64,000 bases of DNA from Molanna angustata (GCA_963576475.1 OY754990.1:11897061-11961060), one strand, 5' to 3'; counted from the first letter of the stretch, positions 44,431 through 55,300 are shown. Made by a program: numbers and translations. The notes: generated from the letters alone by a model not told the origin.

Positions 44431-44584
44431 GTGAGTAAACTTGTGTGCAGAGTATAAATACATTCCTAAAAGTATTTAAGATATAATGTTCGCCATCATA
44501 CTAGGATTACCAGCCACCAGTGAAACACTTATTTTAAAAAATATATCTTACTGGGTGCAATGTCGATTTACTAAATTCTTTGTA

Positions 44585-45025
44585 GTCGCACGAAAGCAGA
44601 ATAAATGCAGTTGAAATAAGATTGCTTAGAAGAATTTGTAACAGAACGATGTATGACAGAGTTCGAAATGAAGATACAAGGAAAGAATGTAAGATGAAGA
44701 AAGATGTAATTAACAGAATGAAAGTTAACACATTGAGATGGTTTGGCCACTTGGGGAGAATGAATGAAGAACGCCTGACGAAGAAAATATACAAAGCTGA
44801 CAGGAATGGAATAAGAGGTCGGAGGCGCCCAAGAAAAGGATGGCACGACCATGTAAACGATATTCTGAAAGATTGGAAATGTAAGAAGTGTGAACAACAG
44901 ACGAATGTGTATAAGACGATGTATGAATGTTGATGAGGCGATGAATGTGTGTCAAGATAGAAAAATGTGGCGTTCGGTTCTCTCTGCCTACCCCGTGAGG
45001 GACATGGCGTGATGGTATGTATGTA
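44585..45025 (+). pseudogene. family P non-LTR retrotransposon 3' fragment in intron 16
   Basis: Reads RINAVEIRLLRRICNRTMYD, VNTLRWFGHLGRMNEERLTK and RPRKGWHDHVNDILKDWK, followed by the tail with gtgagggacatggcgtgatg and gtatgtatgta. It is the longest single open frame of this family here (about 100 codons) but lacks all upstream RT parts. Confidence 0.85.
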
Positions 45026-45134
45026 TACACTTTGTAGGACAGATAAAAGATAGGTAACATGATAGACATACAAGATAATCCATAGTCACTATGACTTTCC
45101 ACAGTTGGAGACATGAGGAACATTATTTTTTATA

Positions 45135-46022
45135 CTAGTTACATGTAAAACATGAAGGTCCAACTGTCGATGGCGATAGTATGCACAATTGAAGAATATG
45201 TACCAAACTATAAACACTTTTGAAGATATTTTGTTTTCTATATAAAATATGTAGATATATATGTCAGGATAAGATAGTATGGAAGTCAGTCTGTTTTTCC
45301 TACCCAGAATATGAAAACAGCATGATGTATGTTTGTAGATTAAGTAGGTATCAAACTATTGAGTGAGATATTGTGTAGTGTTTACTGCCTTACAAATTGT
45401 ATGAAACGATGTCGTCACTAAATTCTATTTTTATTAAAATAGTTAAAAAAAATTGAGAAGTACTACTACAATGTTGATATTTTTTATAGCAAATTAAATT
45501 ATCTAGTTGGGGTGTTTCAGTTTTTTTCGATATTTTTAAAAATTTTGGAAATATTTCAAACACAAATTTATCATTAAAAAAAACTTAATTAAAATTGAGA
45601 AACTGAAAAAATAAATTAAAAATTTTGTATTTGTCTATGTTTGTACCAATTTTCAGCGTTCTAGCTGATATGGTTTTTGAGATATGGAAAAATAAAGTAA
45701 AAATTCAAATGTTGATAACCCCTGACTGAAACAAAAATTCTAAATTCTGAGTATAAAAGTTTTGTAGGCCTATAACTATCTATATATTCTGAAATTTTGG
45801 GCTCTGTAAATTGAGGGTATCAAAAGTTATAAGGGAGGGACGTACACAGACACACTAAATATTCTACTCTGAATTCTGATTAAATGCGCATATAGAACAT
45901 ATCTGCTGCGAAGCCTCTAAATTGGTGTTTTTGACTTCAAAGTTGGGACAAGCCATGACAAATATAGACCCTGCATACAAATCTTGCGTATCTTGGGTTG
46001 AAACTTTGTCGATTTGTTCAAT
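45135..46022 (-). mobile_element. Helitron-like element H, copy 2
   Basis: Shares most of its length with 35174-36179. Its 3' end (low coordinate) again gives CATG-hairpin, CTAG, then T on the minus strand. The 5' end is truncated near gtcgatttgttca. Confidence 0.75.
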
Positions 46023-46222
46023 AAAATAAAATTCTCTATATATACATACTTTAACTATGCCAAATCTCAAACTCCTCCGTAGCGTGTAGATTACTTAAAA
46101 AGGAGTGCGAAGTGTTTGTTTCACGTATTGATTTACAGATTACTAGTTCCGGGTTATACTATTTCACTACTCAACCTTTTAAATGTCAGTTTGATAATTC
46201 TGGAACACATTTGAACCACCAG

Positions 46223-46416
46223 GGCATCCTGAAGATGTTCCTTCTGTCGACGCGGACTGCGGACGAAGCCCAACGTCAAGAGAAAGGGGAGCCCTCCTTG
46301 CCTGCGGGCAGTTTGGCCGTCTCTCGCACCCCACTGACATCGGACCAGAGACTGGCCATCGCGGGACAGCTTGCGGCCGCCATGGAAGTCATCGCCGACG
46401 CCAGAATAGTGCACAA
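46223..46416 (+). CDS. otk: otk exon 17 seen: pseudokinase hinge to catalytic loop
   Basis: Donor gtaagt is strong. The chosen acceptor (aaccaccag) joins TDW to GILKMFLLSTRTADEAQRQE, matching the D-L-K-x-F-L pattern after the hinge in the PTK7 family. The exon continues LTSDQRLAIAGQLAAAMEVI and ends at IVHK. The pyrimidine tract before this acceptor is poor. A second in-frame acceptor at 46137-46138 would add 28 residues and has no stop, so the 5' boundary is the least certain part. It exits in phase 2. Confidence 0.8.
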
Positions 46417-46683
46417 GTAAGTCTTACAACTGTATGTGGGGGTATTTTATTTTTTGCGGTTGGCAGTTCTTAAGGAGAACACACTTAGGCCAATTGGCCC
46501 TTTGTGATACTACATTGGGGCTGTCCTCCCACTCACTCATCCCCCTTGAACCAGCCTTAGTTGCTAATGAATGTCATAATGTCTCCGATGTCGGCCGACG
46601 CTATAATAAATAAACCTTCTCCTAATTCTAGAGAGAGCAAGACAGTGACAGAGGAAGTGGACCACCGTCCCCTCGATTACATG

Positions 46684-47500
46684 AAAATTCTTCGAAACAC
46701 AATTGTTCGAATGCACAATTGTACGAATAACATTTTTTCGAAAAACAGTTATCAGAATGACAATTGTCCGAAAGCAAATTATTCGAACTAACATTTGTTG
46801 GAAAACCAATTGACCGAATTTAATATATTTTTGTGTCATTATGTTGCCTCCTTTGACATACCTATTTGTTGCCAGTAAAATATATTCGATGAAGACTATT
46901 ATTACTTGTATTATTGTTGGGTAGGTACGTATGTTTGCACATTTTTAATAACTGATGTTTGACAGCGCGGTGCGTCGCCATGTTGTTTATTCCATAGATT
47001 TTTACTATACATAATATACTATGTAGATGTAGTACTCCGTGCAAAAAGTGAGTCATGGAATATCGCGCGTTTGACGTTTTGCTTGGCAACATATTTCAGT
47101 TTTCCTTACATTTCAACACACCTTTAATAACTGTTCTCTCTAAAAAGTGTTTTTTACGACAAATAAATCGGAAAACAATTCACATTAGTCATTTTTCTCT
47201 ATGGAAAAACGATGTACTAAAACGTCAAAAATCTCCCGGAAAAATGCCTCACTTTGATTCATACAATATTTGCTAACTACGACATCTAGTATATTATAAT
47301 AAAAATCTATGATTTCTTCCTCTCACAATGCTACCAACATGACGTCATAAAAATTCGAACAATTGTAATTTCTGATAATTGTGTGTTCGGAAAATTGTTT
47401 TTCGAAAAAATGTGATTCGAATAATTGCCATTCGTAAAATTGATTTTCGTAAAATTGAGCATTCGAATAATTGTTTTTCGAATAATTTTCCTGTCACCCG
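46684..47500. mobile_element. foldback-type element with ttcg-rich arms
   Basis: The left arm 46684-46800 and right arm 47343-47500 are rough reverse complements, each built of imperfect ~18-base units such as attcgaataattgttttt. MITE L lies between them. It lies in intron 17. Confidence 0.65.
46993..47311 (+). mobile_element. MITE L, copy 2 (319 bp)
   Basis: Ends catagatttttactatacat and tattataataaaaatctatg pair as inverted repeats. It matches 28840-29167 in opposite orientation. Confidence 0.8.
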
Positions 47501-47517
47501 TCTCCTCGTCCTGGCAC

Positions 47518-47575
47518 AATATTTAACATAGTACCTTTTAGTTGCCCGAGAAATAATATAAAATAAAATAATTTT
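47518..47575 (+). mobile_element. tRNA-derived SINE, family B, tail fragment
   Basis: Contains tttagttgcccgagaaataa and (ataaa)n. Confidence 0.6.
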
Positions 47576-47610
47576 AGTTACAAAAAACCTTGGTTTATTT
47601 TGAAAAGGTC

Positions 47611-47864
47611 GTACGATCACAGCATATCACACAATGTGGGGTAACCAGCTACACGTGTGCAGGTATGCTTTACCTTATAAAATGAAACATGACATGTGCA
47701 TCCCCAAACACTAGCTCGTCTCACCTAAGTCATTACGTTCAGAATGGGCGGTAGATCTCATTGCTGAATATTTTACTTGCCCATTGTATTTTTAACTACG
47801 GGACACCTGAAAACGATGATAATATAAAAGAGTGGAAACACTATTCTAAGCCGGTGCCTCACAG
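47611..47864 (+). mobile_element. repeat E, copy 5
   Basis: Runs from gtacgatcacagcatatcac to ctaagccggtgcctcacag. Confidence 0.7.
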
Positions 47865-48037
47865 AACAATGTCTTTCAAAATATCTACATATTATAATCC
47901 AAACGATTTGTACATTATAACAGCGTATATATTTTGGTTGTTCGGATAATCAAGGTTCTACTGAGATAGCAAAAAAATCTAATTATATGGAAAGATTACG
48001 GATTGTAAATGTTATACTGTAAACTGTGTATTTTCAG

Positions 48038-48149
48038 GGATTTGGCCGCCAGGAACTGCCTGATTACATCTGCGTTGACTGTGAAGGTAGCCATACCGGC
48101 TTTGTCTAAGGACACCTTCAGCAAAGAGTACTGCAAACATGTTAATCAG
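48038..48149 (+). CDS. otk: otk exon 18 seen: degenerate catalytic loop and DFG region
   Basis: Acceptor gtgtattttcag; donor gtaatg. Together with the previous exon it gives HKDLAARNCL, the PTK7-type variant of the tyrosine-kinase HRDLAARN loop, and then TVKVAIPALSKDTFSKEYCK. Where active kinases have DFG, this has I-P-A-L, so the Mg-binding Asp is lost. That is direct evidence for a pseudokinase. It enters in phase 2 and exits in phase 0. Confidence 0.93.
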
Positions 48150-48420
48150 GTAATGATTTATCTATATCCTTGCATAAAGTCTAACACCGCGTAAGCCAAT
48201 ATCGGCAACATTACAAGTTGGGCAAAAAGATTTCTAAAATTTTTATATTACATTTAAAAAAATATAAGAACACAAAGCCATCATTTTTTTTTATTTTTAA
48301 TAGAAAGTATTTTAGAAAGTTTTTTACTTTACTGTAATGTTGCCGATATTGACTTTCATCGTGTTAGTCCTTATGCAACGATGTATGAATTATCTTCGCA
48401 GTACCCATGACCATAGTGTG

Positions 48421-50045
48421 ATTGTGTAAAATTATATTTATATTTCATCATTGATAGAAGTTTTAATGAGTGGTGATTGTGCAATATTATATTTATATTT
48501 CGTCATTGCTAGAAGTTGTAATGAGTGGTGATTGTGCAATATTATATTTATATTTTGTCATTGATAGAAGTTGTAATGAGTGGTGATTGTGCAATATTGT
48601 ATTTATATTTCGTCATTGACAGAAGTTGCAATGAGTGGTGATTGTGCAATATTATATTTATATTTTGTCATTGGTAGAAGTTGTAATGAGTGGTGATTGT
48701 GCAATATTATATTTATATTTTGTCATTGGTAGAAGTTGCAATAAGTGGTTATTGTGCAATATTATATTTATATTTCGTCATTGATAGAAGTTGCAATGAG
48801 TGGTGATTGTGCAATATTATATTTATATTTTGTCATTGATAGAAGTTGTAATGAGTGGTGATTGTGCAATATTGTATTTATATTTCGTCATTGACAGAAG
48901 TTGCAATGAGTGGTGATTGTGCAATATTATATTTATATTTTGTCATTGGTAGAAGTTGTAATGAGTGGTGATTGTGCAATATTATATTTATATTTTGTCA
49001 TTGGTAGAAGTTGCAATAAGTGGTTATTGTGCAATATTATATTTATATTTCGTCATTGATAGAAGTTGCAATGAGTGGTGATTGTGCAATATTATATTTA
49101 TATTTTGCCATTGGTAGAAGTTGTAATGAGTGGTGATTGTGCAATATTATATTTATATTTTGTCATTGGTAGAAGTTGCAATAAGTGGTTATTGTGCAAT
49201 ATTATATTTATATTTCGTCATTGATAGAAGTTGCAATGAGTGGTGATTGTGCAATATTATATTTATATTTTGCCATTGGTAGAAGTTGTAATGAGTGGTG
49301 ATTGTGCAATATTATATTTATATTTTGTCATTGGTAGAAGTTGCAATAAGTGGTTATTGTGCAATATTATATTTATATTTCGTCATTGATAGAAGTTGCA
49401 ATGAGTGGTGATTGTGCAATATTATATTTTGCCATTGGTAGAAGTTGTAATGAGTGGTGATTGTGCAATATTATATTTATATTTTGTCATTGGTAGAAGT
49501 TGCAATAAGTGGTTATTGTGCAATATTATATTTATATTTCGTCATTGATAGAAGTTGCAATGAGTGGTGATTGTGCAATATTATATTTATATTTTGCCAT
49601 TGGTAGAAGTTGTAATGAGTGGTGATTGTGCAATATTATATTTATATTTTGCCATTGGTAGAAGTTGTAATGAGTGGTGATTGTGCAATATTATATTTAT
49701 ATTTTGTCATTGGTAGAAGTTGCAATAAGTGGTTATTGTGCAATATTATATTTATATTTCGTCATTGATAGAAGTTGCAATGAGTGGTGATTGTGCAATA
49801 TTATATTTTGCCATTGGTAGAAGTTGTAATGAGTGGTGATTGTGCAATATTATATTTATATTTTGTCATTGGTAGAAGTTGCAATAAGTGGTTATTGTGC
49901 AATATTATATTTATATTTCGTCATTGATAGAAGTTGCAATGAGTGGTGATTGTGCAATATTATATTTATATTTTGCCATTGGTAGAAGTTGTAATGAGTG
50001 GTGATTGTGCAATATTATATTTATATTTCGTCATTGATAGAAGTT
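48421..50045 (+). repeat. 55-bp satellite array in intron 18
   Basis: About 29 units of attgtgcaatattatattta, tatttcgtcattgatagaag and ttgcaatgagtggtg. Unit variants (cgtcattgat, tgccattggt, then gtcattggt with ataagtggtt) mostly recur in sets of three, a ~165-bp higher-order pattern. Two units carry the same 6-base deletion. The array ends about 15 bases before the exon 19 acceptor region. Confidence 0.92.
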
Positions 50046-50069
50046 TGTAATTTGTTTAATTTGTCTTAG

Positions 50070-50165
50070 GTGATTCCACTTAGATGGCTGCCACACGAGT
50101 GCGTCTACGACTCGGACTATTCAACAAAATCTGACGTGTACATGTTCGCTTCTACAGTATGGGAG
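50070..50165 (+). CDS. otk: otk exon 19 seen: pseudokinase activation segment end and helix F
   Basis: Acceptor ttgtcttag, immediately after a 1.6-kb 55-bp tandem array; donor gtgaga. The frame reads VIPLRWLPHECVYDSDYSTK, then SDVYMFASTVWE. PLRW and STKSDV are tyrosine-kinase subdomain VIII-IX signatures, with P-H-E where kinases usually have (A/S)PE. It is phase 0 at both ends. Confidence 0.93.
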
Positions 50166-50346
50166 GTGAGATATTTAATACAAAAGATAAAATTATTTAT
50201 ACCTACAGAATTGCTTTTATATAAAATAAAGTGAAATTTACCCTACATGTACAAAGGCATGGTGTGACTTTCCTATGTATTTATGTATTTAAAGTAGCTA
50301 AGGTAGGTCTTGCTGCATTTAGATGAAAATGTATTTTATTTTTCAG

Positions 50347-50472
50347 ATCTATCACAAGGGAGAGTTGCCTTTCATCAAAATGAACGACACAACAGTGTTG
50401 ACACACTTAAAAAACAACACGCTCAAGTGGAAGCCACATCCGGAAATGCCGGAAGCTCTCGTCAGCCTATTG
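50347..50472 (+). CDS. otk: otk exon 20 seen: pseudokinase C-lobe
   Basis: Acceptor ttatttttcag; donor gtaact. The frame reads IYHKGELPFIKMNDTTVLTH, then LKNNTLKWKPHPEMPEALVS and LL. The (I/V)-x-x-x-G-E-x-P-F motif is the helix F-G region of tyrosine kinases. It is phase 0 at both ends. Two other frames stay open across the exon, but they do not continue into homologous sequence. Confidence 0.92.
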
Positions 50473-50638
50473 GTAACTATTTTATCTATAAATCATCCTC
50501 TCCTAATCTTTTTTATACACCTTCTCAAAAGAATTAGCAGATCAATGCGTAAATTATTTAATTATTTCGATCAATACAATTTTTTTATTATTAACTATCT
50601 TGTCTTACATGGTTTCATTTTATATTTATTCCTTTCAG

Positions 50639-50767
50639 GATTCGTGTTGGGATGCTTCGCCAAAGAACCGGCCGACGTTCACCGACATCGTCAAGCTAAT
50701 CCGAGAAGTCACAGTCGGCGTCACGAACGACGCTCAAGTGTCGCAAGAAGAGCAGAACGATGATTAA
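50639..50767 (+). CDS. otk: otk exon 21 seen: last coding exon, stop TAA
   Basis: Acceptor attcctttcag. The frame reads DSCWDASPKNRPTFTDIVKL, then IREVTVGVTNDAQVSQEEQN and DD before TAA at 50765-50767. C-W-x-x-x-P-x-x-R-P-x-F is the conserved end of tyrosine-kinase domains. The tail after it is short and acidic, with no PDZ-type C-terminus. The 3' UTR follows directly in the same exon. Confidence 0.93.
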   Translation, partial: DSCWDASPKNRPTFTDIVKLIREVTVGVTNDAQVSQEEQNDD

Positions 50768-51080
50768 TTCTCTCCCCCCTCCCCACCCTTTTATGATATT
50801 TGTCGTAATACGAACAAAAAAATAATATTAGAATAGTGATGATTCGAACAACGATAGATATTTTTTTGTCTGAGTGTTGTAAAAGATCAATGTTTTATGT
50901 CAATTATGTACGAACATGCGTCGTATATATGTATTTATATAATGTATTATGGAAACAATTTTTTATTGTAAAAAGAATATTTGTATTTAAATATTTGACT
51001 CGGGCATTATTTTGATTCTCTATTATTACTTGGTCATACTGGTCCAAACGTTATTGTGATGTATAATCTAACTAAAATTA

Positions 51081-51228
51081 GTGAAATATCGGTCGATATT
51101 GCTTGAAACCTGTGAAATATTGGTCAATATTACTTGAAACCTGTGAAATATTGGTCAATATTGCTTAAAACCTGTGAAATATCAGCTGGTATTGCTTAGA
51201 ACCTGTGAAATATCTATCGGTATTGCCT
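51081..51228 (+). repeat. 31-bp palindromic tandem repeat in the otk 3' UTR
   Basis: Five copies of gtgaaatatnggtcnatatt plus gcttgaaacct, starting at 51081, 51112, 51143, 51174 and 51205. The core aatattggtcaatatt is close to a palindrome, so each unit could form a short hairpin in the RNA. Confidence 0.85.
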
Positions 51229-51447
51229 ACTTATTTTTATAGAGTGTTTATTACCACCTTAATATTAAATATTATTGAATTTGTTATTTTTAAGGAACTG
51301 TTCATTTATTTCATGACATTTTTTTCTTATTTATACTCCCCTTCCATATTAAGAATAATTATGCCATGTATTGTAGATCAATTCAAATTAGTTTGTAACC
51401 TTTTTCTCGTGAGCCCTGTCATTGCGAATGAATTGTAACTCTTGCAT

Positions 51448-51453
51448 AATAAA
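51448..51453 (+). promoter_or_regulatory. otk: polyadenylation signal AATAAA (proximal)
   Basis: Canonical hexamer about 680 bases after the otk stop codon. A second copy follows 29 bases downstream. Confidence 0.6.
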
Positions 51454-51476
51454 TGAACTGTCCCTTGAGAGTTATC

Positions 51477-51482
51477 AATAAA
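51477..51482 (+). promoter_or_regulatory. otk: polyadenylation signal AATAAA (distal)
   Basis: Second canonical hexamer, followed within 50 bases by a GT-containing stretch. Either signal could define the otk mRNA end. Confidence 0.6.
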
Positions 51483-51500
51483 TGTCCATCGTAAGAACGT

Positions 51501-52187
51501 CCAATGATTGTGACGGAGCCAAGTGTTTATATACTTACTTACTTTACCTGTCCGGGTGGTTCAAACCCTGCCACTCCAATATATGTAGTGTTTATATTAT
51601 GAATTAGATTGTTATAGATGTGGGGTGAGGCGAGTGTCGGTAGAAAGATTCCTTTATACTGCTGCGAGGGTAATAAACATTTTTTGTCTTTATACAATAA
51701 TTATTATAATGTCTATTTATTGAATAACGTTCAACTTTGTCTATGATAACAGTGCAAATGCTATGTCCATGATTACAGTAATAATTATGCAAATGATATT
51801 GTGCATCGACAATGAGAGTGTCACAACACATAAAGATATGAAATTGACTTATGTATGCCATAAGATCGGCTTTCTTGAACTTTATCTGCAAAAACAACGT
51901 CATAATTATAATGCAGTTCCTTGCCGAGATATGGCACAAAATACACTTTTTTACGGAGCCAGTTGTTTAACTAATCTGCGGCAACTATAGTGTCATATCT
52001 ACTTTAGTACAGAGTGTGTGTAGTAGTGTCTGTGTATAACCTGTGTAATAACCCTGTTGTGGTAAGTAACATTCATGTGTTTACTTTTATTTTGTCAAAA
52101 ATAGACATAATATTTTGAGTAATTCTTATGAAATATTATAAAGATAGCGAATAAAACAGTCACAACAATATACTAATTAAACATATA
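51501..52187. other. downstream of otk, no gene seen
   Basis: AT-rich. Near 51807-51831 a segment (gacaatgagagtgtcacaac) is roughly complementary to 53081-53103, so this may be one side of a larger inserted element that contains the MITE at 52188. Confidence 0.4.
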
Positions 52188-52851
52188 CAGTCTTACTAAT
52201 AAAAATCTTACTGCACGCCCGTTTACCAGTGTTTTAGTTATACACCGTGTAAAGCCCGTGCAGCGATTATTTAAAAATCTTACTAATAAACGCTGTATAA
52301 CGACTGTGTAGTTACAACAAGCGTACAACAAAAAATAATCCGACAATGTTGGAATTTCGCACTCGCGCATGCGCAGAGCCGCCAGTCGACATCTGCCATT
52401 ATAATTTGGCGTTTGTCGTAGTTAATATTTTCATATGTTTTTTCACATTTCAAAATAGGAATATGTAAAATAAAATGAATAATTTCATCATACGAATACC
52501 CAAGCAAACACCATTCTGGATATTAAAAAAGAGCAAATTTACTGACAACTTTTCGCTCCTAAAATGCACAATTATCGAGAATATAATAATTTATACAGAG
52601 GTTTCGTCATATTATTCCAAGATAAATACGCATATCAAAATCAAATTTGATTTGTGATAGATGAAATTTGTCTTAAAACACCGCTACACTACCTAGAACA
52701 GGCGGGCAAGCGATGTGTAATATTTGTATGAGAGATACACAGTCGTTGACCAACTGATCTGCTACACGTGCAGCGTTTATTAGTAACGTTTTTGCCTACA
52801 CGGGTGTTAAACGGTCGTGTAAATTTTACAACACGTTTATTAGTAAGACTG
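52188..52851. mobile_element. DNA-transposon-like MITE, 664 bp
   Basis: Terminal inverted repeats cagtcttactaataaa and tttattagtaagactg, with additional internal copies of ttactaataaacg. The triplet ata flanks both ends and could be a 3-bp target duplication. No transposase frame. Confidence 0.65.
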
Positions 52852-53159
52852 ATAGTGTTTTATTTCATGTAAATATCATTCATTTTGTCTAAAAAAAAGA
52901 CACATCAGGAGAACTTTTATAAAGAAATAAAAAAAATATACAAATGATCAAAAGGTAGTACATTGATTAATCTAATTAAATATAGCATTACATTTCCAAT
53001 ATGTCATCTCAGTCAATTTTAAATGAGATTTTCTGATACAACAAATATTAAAATGCCATTTGCCAAAAACTACATTTTTTGTGTTGCGACACTCTAGTTG
53101 CTGATGCGCGATATGTCCATGATTACAGTAATAATGATGCATATGAAGGTCCAAATATG

Positions 53160-53689
53160 GATATTTCCGATATTATTGCACCTGCATTTTTGGACTGGCT
53201 CGGAGCCCTCGACCTGAATATTTTATTTTAAGCATTATTTAAATCACCATGTACCGTTATGGCAAATTAAATACGTGTCACTGTTATATCTGGTTGGAAT
53301 CTTTCTACATGACACTCCAGAGTTGAGGAGTGTTGCCATATATGAGACTGTTGTTATGTTTAAGGAAAAATAAAACTGTATATATGAAACTTAATATGTA
53401 CCGGACTGCATTTATTAATTTTAAGGATGGTAACATTATTTAAAAATAACCTTATTTTAGCGTTATTGAATGAAAAATATGTACTTATGTAATAATGACT
53501 TGTGTGTCACAGTAAAACCTGTTAAAAACTTTCCTTTTGTATCAATTTTGTATGTTGTCTTTATTTGTATCTAATTGGTTGAAAGAAATTTACAAATCCC
53601 TATAAGAATGCTTATTATTGGGTCCATTGTGCTCTTTGAGGTTAGTCAGAGGGTTTGCAATCTGTTCAAGATAATATCAATTCGTATAC
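53160..53689. other. intergenic, no gene seen
   Basis: AT-rich, with no recognised repeat or coding frame. Confidence 0.45.
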
Positions 53690-54321
53690 ATACATACCAT
53701 CACGCCATGTCCCTTACGGGGTAAGCAGAGAGAACCGAGCGCCATACTTCTCTATTTTTGCATACATTCCTAGCTTCCTTTACATCCATGCATCGTCTCA
53801 TACATGCTCGTCGATTATTCAAGCTTCTTATATTCCTTTCTTTCAAAATATCATTCACATGGTCATGCCATCCCTTTCTGGGGCGGCCCCTGCTATTCAC
53901 TCCATCTCTTACACCCATGTATATTTTATTTGGTCAGTCGTTCATCATTCATTCTTTCAATATGTCCAAACCACCTCAAGGAATTCACTTTCATTTTATT
54001 TATAATACTCTTCTTCATCTTGCATTCCTCCTTATGTCCTCATTTTTTATTCTATCATATATCGTTCTATTACATACTCTTCTTAGTGATCTCATTTCCA
54101 CAGCATTTATTCTACTTTCATGCGTCTTTTGCCAAGTCCATGTTTCACTGGCATACATCAAAGTGGGCATTACAATTGCATTATGTACGGCAATTTTGGC
54201 TTCCTTTGAGATGCTTGGATCGACCATTACTGGTCTGAGTGCTCCGTTTATTCTTTTACCTGCCATAACTCTTCTTTCAATATCTTTATCAGGTCTTCCA
54301 TTCCGTTTAAACATACTCAAC
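53690..54321 (-). pseudogene. family P non-LTR retrotransposon 3' part, longest copy
   Basis: The minus strand reads MFKRNGRPDKDIERRVMAGK, AVHNAIVMPTLMYASETWTW and RINAVEMRSLRRVCNRTIYD, then after a frame change the G-W-H-D-H-V-N-D-I block and the tail. The 5' part is cut off where SINE B follows. Confidence 0.88.
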
Positions 54322-54556
54322 ATGGCCTTGTGGCTCAGTTGGTTAGATATCTGACTGCTGATCCAAAGGTCCCGGATTCGATTCCCAGTGGAGACACAGT
54401 TTTTAATTGTGTTTTCAGTCTGGATCTGTGAGACGATTAATATCGTAAGTCTCCAGAATGTGGCAACTTGTTATTGGGTGTGTGTTAAATTAATATTTGA
54501 CGTAATACCTGTTAGTTGCCCGAAAAGCAATATTAAATAAATAAATAAATAAAATA
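54322..54556 (+). mobile_element. tRNA-derived SINE, family B
   Basis: Head ggccttgtggctcagttggt and ggattcgattcccagtgg, tail (aaat)n. It adjoins the family P fragment and was probably inserted into it. Confidence 0.88.
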
Positions 54557-54639
54557 CTCCCCAAGTATAAATATTCCTCTACTTGTTCTAGCCATTCGTT
54601 CTCTTCTTTTATTCTACACGGAGAATATCAATTCGGATC

Positions 54640-54965
54640 TTGATAAAATGACGTGGGTTGTAAAAATCTAGAAACTATAGTATTCTGAAGATTGTTCCAC
54701 AGTCGGGGTGCTGTGTTAATAAAAGAGTTGGAAAAGCGACTGGTTCATGTATGTTGAGGGTTTACTATGAATGGTTGTTGCGACTGAGTAAACGAGTGAC
54801 TGATTGTGAATGGGTGGAGGAGGGACCAGAGATACAAGCACTTCTGAGTAAATCAAATATTTATGTATGTAGTTGCATACGCAAACATCAGGCTTATGTC
54901 CGTCCTGTCATCGACTGGTTTACGTGATTTCTTTATACATTTGCGCAAAGTTCACCAATTATGCC
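54640..54965. mobile_element. LINE C-terminal remnant followed by repeat J piece
   Basis: The minus strand near 54690-54720 gives APRLWNNLQNTIV, the A-x-R-L-W-N motif of LINE C-termini. 54880-54965 matches repeat J (tggtttacgtgatttcttta). Confidence 0.45.
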
Positions 54966-55104
54966 TTCTTATTGAGTTCCCCTGATATTTAGAATACCGA
55001 CCATGCGTCTGTAGTCTAGTGATCCATCGGCCAACATGTATAAAACATGAATATTACATAAAGCTTGTGATTTAATTTGAAATTTTGTAGGGTTTACATT
55101 CTGT

Positions 55105-55300
55105 TGTCAACTGCCTTGACATGGTGGTGAGTCATTCGACTCCTGTGCTTGTATCCTGTGTTCGATTCCCAGCAAAGAAGCTTATTTAAAAAGTATTTTC
55201 TTCAGTGATTCTTTCTTCTTTGGGCTGCATACAGTGGTTAGTTGGAGAAGAATTGTCATTTGGCAATGAACTCTTTTTTGACTGACCAACGAAAGGTTGT
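55105..55300 (+). mobile_element. SINE family D-like, diverged
   Basis: Contains gtgttcgattcccagcaaag, then tggttagttggagaagaatt and gtcatttggcaatgaactc, in the order seen in family D. Confidence 0.5.

Larger units (their letters stand above)
15423..51482 (+). other. otk: otk (off-track/PTK7-like) gene, 21 coding exons, 5' end missing
   Basis: This is the only gene recognised in the window. The joined exons encode at least 1,123 residues: six Ig-like domains, a transmembrane helix, and a C-terminal kinase-like domain that keeps HKDLAARNC but has lost DFG. That architecture and the HKDLAARNC signature fit the PTK7/Off-track family, catalytically dead co-receptors in Wnt/planar polarity and plexin signalling at the plasma membrane (family knowledge). 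Drosophila Otk is about 1,030 residues, so the length is compatible. Every exon junction was checked for GT-AG and for codon phase, and no frame conflict remained. Introns between Ig domains are all phase 1. The start codon and signal peptide exon were not found. Gene span to the distal AATAAA is about 36 kb, mostly repeats. Confidence 0.93.
50768..51500 (+). other. otk: otk 3' UTR
   Basis: AT-rich sequence follows the stop codon without an obvious intron. It contains a C/T-rich start, a block of 31-bp repeats at 51081-51228 and two AATAAA signals near its end. The exact cleavage site cannot be read from the genome; about 51.47-51.50 kb is inferred from the signals. Confidence 0.7.

Noticed and set aside
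48421..50045. Regular repeats resembling a CRISPR array
   Set aside because: The repeats are contiguous 55-bp units without unique spacers, and the sequence is animal nuclear DNA. The same holds for the other arrays.
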